Made by a program: the position numbers and the translations under genes. Shown piece after piece: positions 9,623-10,109 of a DNA stretch of 10,109 bases (the first letter of the stretch is position 1; every line of letters begins with the position of its first letter). The notes under the pieces were generated by a model, which saw nothing but the letters and a program-made list of their open reading frames with translations, was not told where the DNA came from and did not search any database. The stretch is from an uncultured Pelagibacteraceae bacterium (GTDB lineage: Bacteria > Pseudomonadota > Alphaproteobacteria > Pelagibacterales > Pelagibacteraceae): positions 1 through 10,109 of the forward strand of contig CAJXDV010000031.1 in the NCBI GenBank assembly GCA_913052435.1, given 5' to 3'.

Positions 9623-9988
9623 TTACTTAAGTTCTACTTTTGCGCCCGCAGCTTCTAACTTAGCTTTGATTTCTTCGGCTTCTTTCTTGTTTACACCTGA
9701 TTTAATTTCTTTAGGTGCACCTTCAACTAAGTCTTTAGCTTCTTTTAGACCTAGAGCTGTGAACGCTCTAACTTCTTTAATAACATTTATTTTTTTATCA
9801 CCTGCAGATGTCAACATAATTGTAAATTCATCTTTTTCTTCTATCGGTGCCGCTTCTGCCGCTGGTGCCGCTGCTACCGCAGCTGCTGCCTTTACTCCCC
9901 ATTTTTCTTCTAATTGTTTTGAAAGCTCAGCTGCTTCTACAACAGTCAAGCTTGATAAATTTTCTATGATTTTATTTAAGTCAGCCAT
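9623..9988 (-). CDS. rplL: 50S ribosomal protein L7/L12
   Basis: L12 is the multicopy stalk protein that recruits and activates translational GTPases (EF-G, EF-Tu, IF2, RF3). The product has 121 residues, the usual length. Residues 1-32 form the dimerisation domain that binds L10. Residues 34-48 are the Ala/Pro hinge. The C-terminal factor-binding domain starts at about 53 with [21 protein letters not shown] and includes the conserved [17 protein letters not shown] (80-96). The ATG is 20 nt after the rplJ stop. Two purine-rich candidates precede it: AAGAG (4 nt away) and AGGGA (13 nt away). Neither has ideal spacing. The protein is made in several copies per ribosome, so extra expression relative to its neighbours is expected; the hairpin that follows may help. 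The hinge is locally GC-rich and carries a 9-nt triplicate, unlike the rest of the window. Confidence 0.99.
   Translation of the reverse strand: MADLNKIIENLSSLTVVEAAELSKQLEEKWGVKAAAAVAAAPAAEAAPIEEKDEFTIMLTSAGDKKINVIKEVRAFTALGLKEAKDLVEGAPKEIKSGVNKKEAEEIKAKLEAAGAKVELK
9845..9871 (-). repeat. Three 9-nt tandem units in the L12 hinge
   Basis: Codons 40-48 read GCG GCA CCA, GCG GCA GAA, GCG GCA CCG, encoding AAP, AAE, AAP. Three copies of a GCGGCA-N3 unit give a local GC-rich patch within an AT-rich gene. Such repeats can change hinge length in whole units by slippage without breaking the frame. Confidence 0.85.
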
Positions 9989-10008
9989 ATTACTCTTTTT
10001 GTCCCTGG

Positions 10009-10109
10009 TTATTTTTTTGATTTTTCGAGCGCTAAAATAACGATTTTTGACGCAGGTGCAAGTAAAATACTTACAATTTTTTCAGCCGGAGATCTTAAAA
10101 TTCCAACAA
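10009..10109 (-). CDS. rplJ: 50S ribosomal protein L10, C-terminal end (cut by window edge)
   Basis: L10 anchors L12 dimers to the 50S subunit as the base of the stalk. Only 32 C-terminal residues and the TAA stop (10009-10011) are visible. They begin [18 protein letters not shown] and end LALEKSKK. The other two minus-strand frames contain stops within this stretch. The sequence resembles the alphaproteobacterial L10 tail, with APA-K/Q hydrophobic repeats, and the position directly before rplL fits the usual rplJ-rplL pair. Two 11-residue units, [11 protein letters not shown] and [11 protein letters not shown], lie in tandem. In the family this C-terminal helix (alpha-8) is the L12-dimer docking site. 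The bulk of the gene, including the rRNA-binding N-terminal domain, lies outside the window. Confidence 0.93.
   Translation of the reverse strand, partial: VGILRSPAEKIVSILLAPASKIVILALEKSKK

Noticed and set aside
9666..10040. Open plus-strand frame of 124 codons opposite rplL and the rplJ end
   Set aside because: It is the antisense of the Ala/Lys/Glu-rich rplL, which lacks stops in that frame. It resembles no family I know and has no upstream signals, and the rplL reading is certain.

Overview
The window is a compact block of translation and transcription genes. All of them lie on the minus strand, so transcription runs from the right end to the left end. In transcript order they are the 3' end of rplJ (L10), rplL (L7/L12), rpoB, rpoC, rpsL (S12), rpsG (S7) and the 5' end of fusA (EF-G). 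The DNA is strongly AT-rich (roughly 30% GC by eye), and the spacers are short: 20, 55, 7, 153, 3 and 6 nt in transcript order. The proteins are of alphaproteobacterial type. Examples are the RpoB start with its downstream PNLIEVQK, the [14 protein letters not shown] rifampicin-pocket sequence and the S12 and S7 sequences. Extreme AT bias, minimal spacers and rpoBC running straight into rpsL-rpsG-fusA best fit a streamlined marine alphaproteobacterium of the SAR11 (Pelagibacterales) type. The lineage is inferred; the gene identities are not in doubt.

Right part (9568-10109): L10 and L12 form the ribosomal stalk that recruits GTPase factors, including the EF-G encoded at the left end. The visible L10 tail carries two 11-residue repeats that probably bind L12 dimers. 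The L12 hinge is encoded by a GC-rich 9-nt triplicate. A strong 11-bp hairpin with no T-tract sits in the rplL-rpoB spacer. That is where E. coli has attenuation and RNase III processing that uncouple stalk-protein and polymerase synthesis.

Centre (1311-9567): rpoB and rpoC are full length and intact, with catalytic, zinc-binding and insertion-domain features in place. The rifampicin pocket is of the sensitive type. rpoB carries an A10 tract at codons 7-10.

Left part (1-1310): a 153-nt spacer after rpoC holds the only convincing promoter, with a perfect TTGACA -35 element. It is followed by a roughly 90-nt leader with two hairpins and possible alternative pairings. This suggests that the str cluster (rpsL-rpsG-fusA) is read both from upstream and from its own regulated promoter.

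I see no mobile element, CRISPR array, tRNA, rRNA or foreign gene. No stretch over 300 nt lacks a gene. The window is essentially a conserved housekeeping region; what is worth a second look is the RNA structure in the two larger spacers and a few repeat tracts, not a new protein system.
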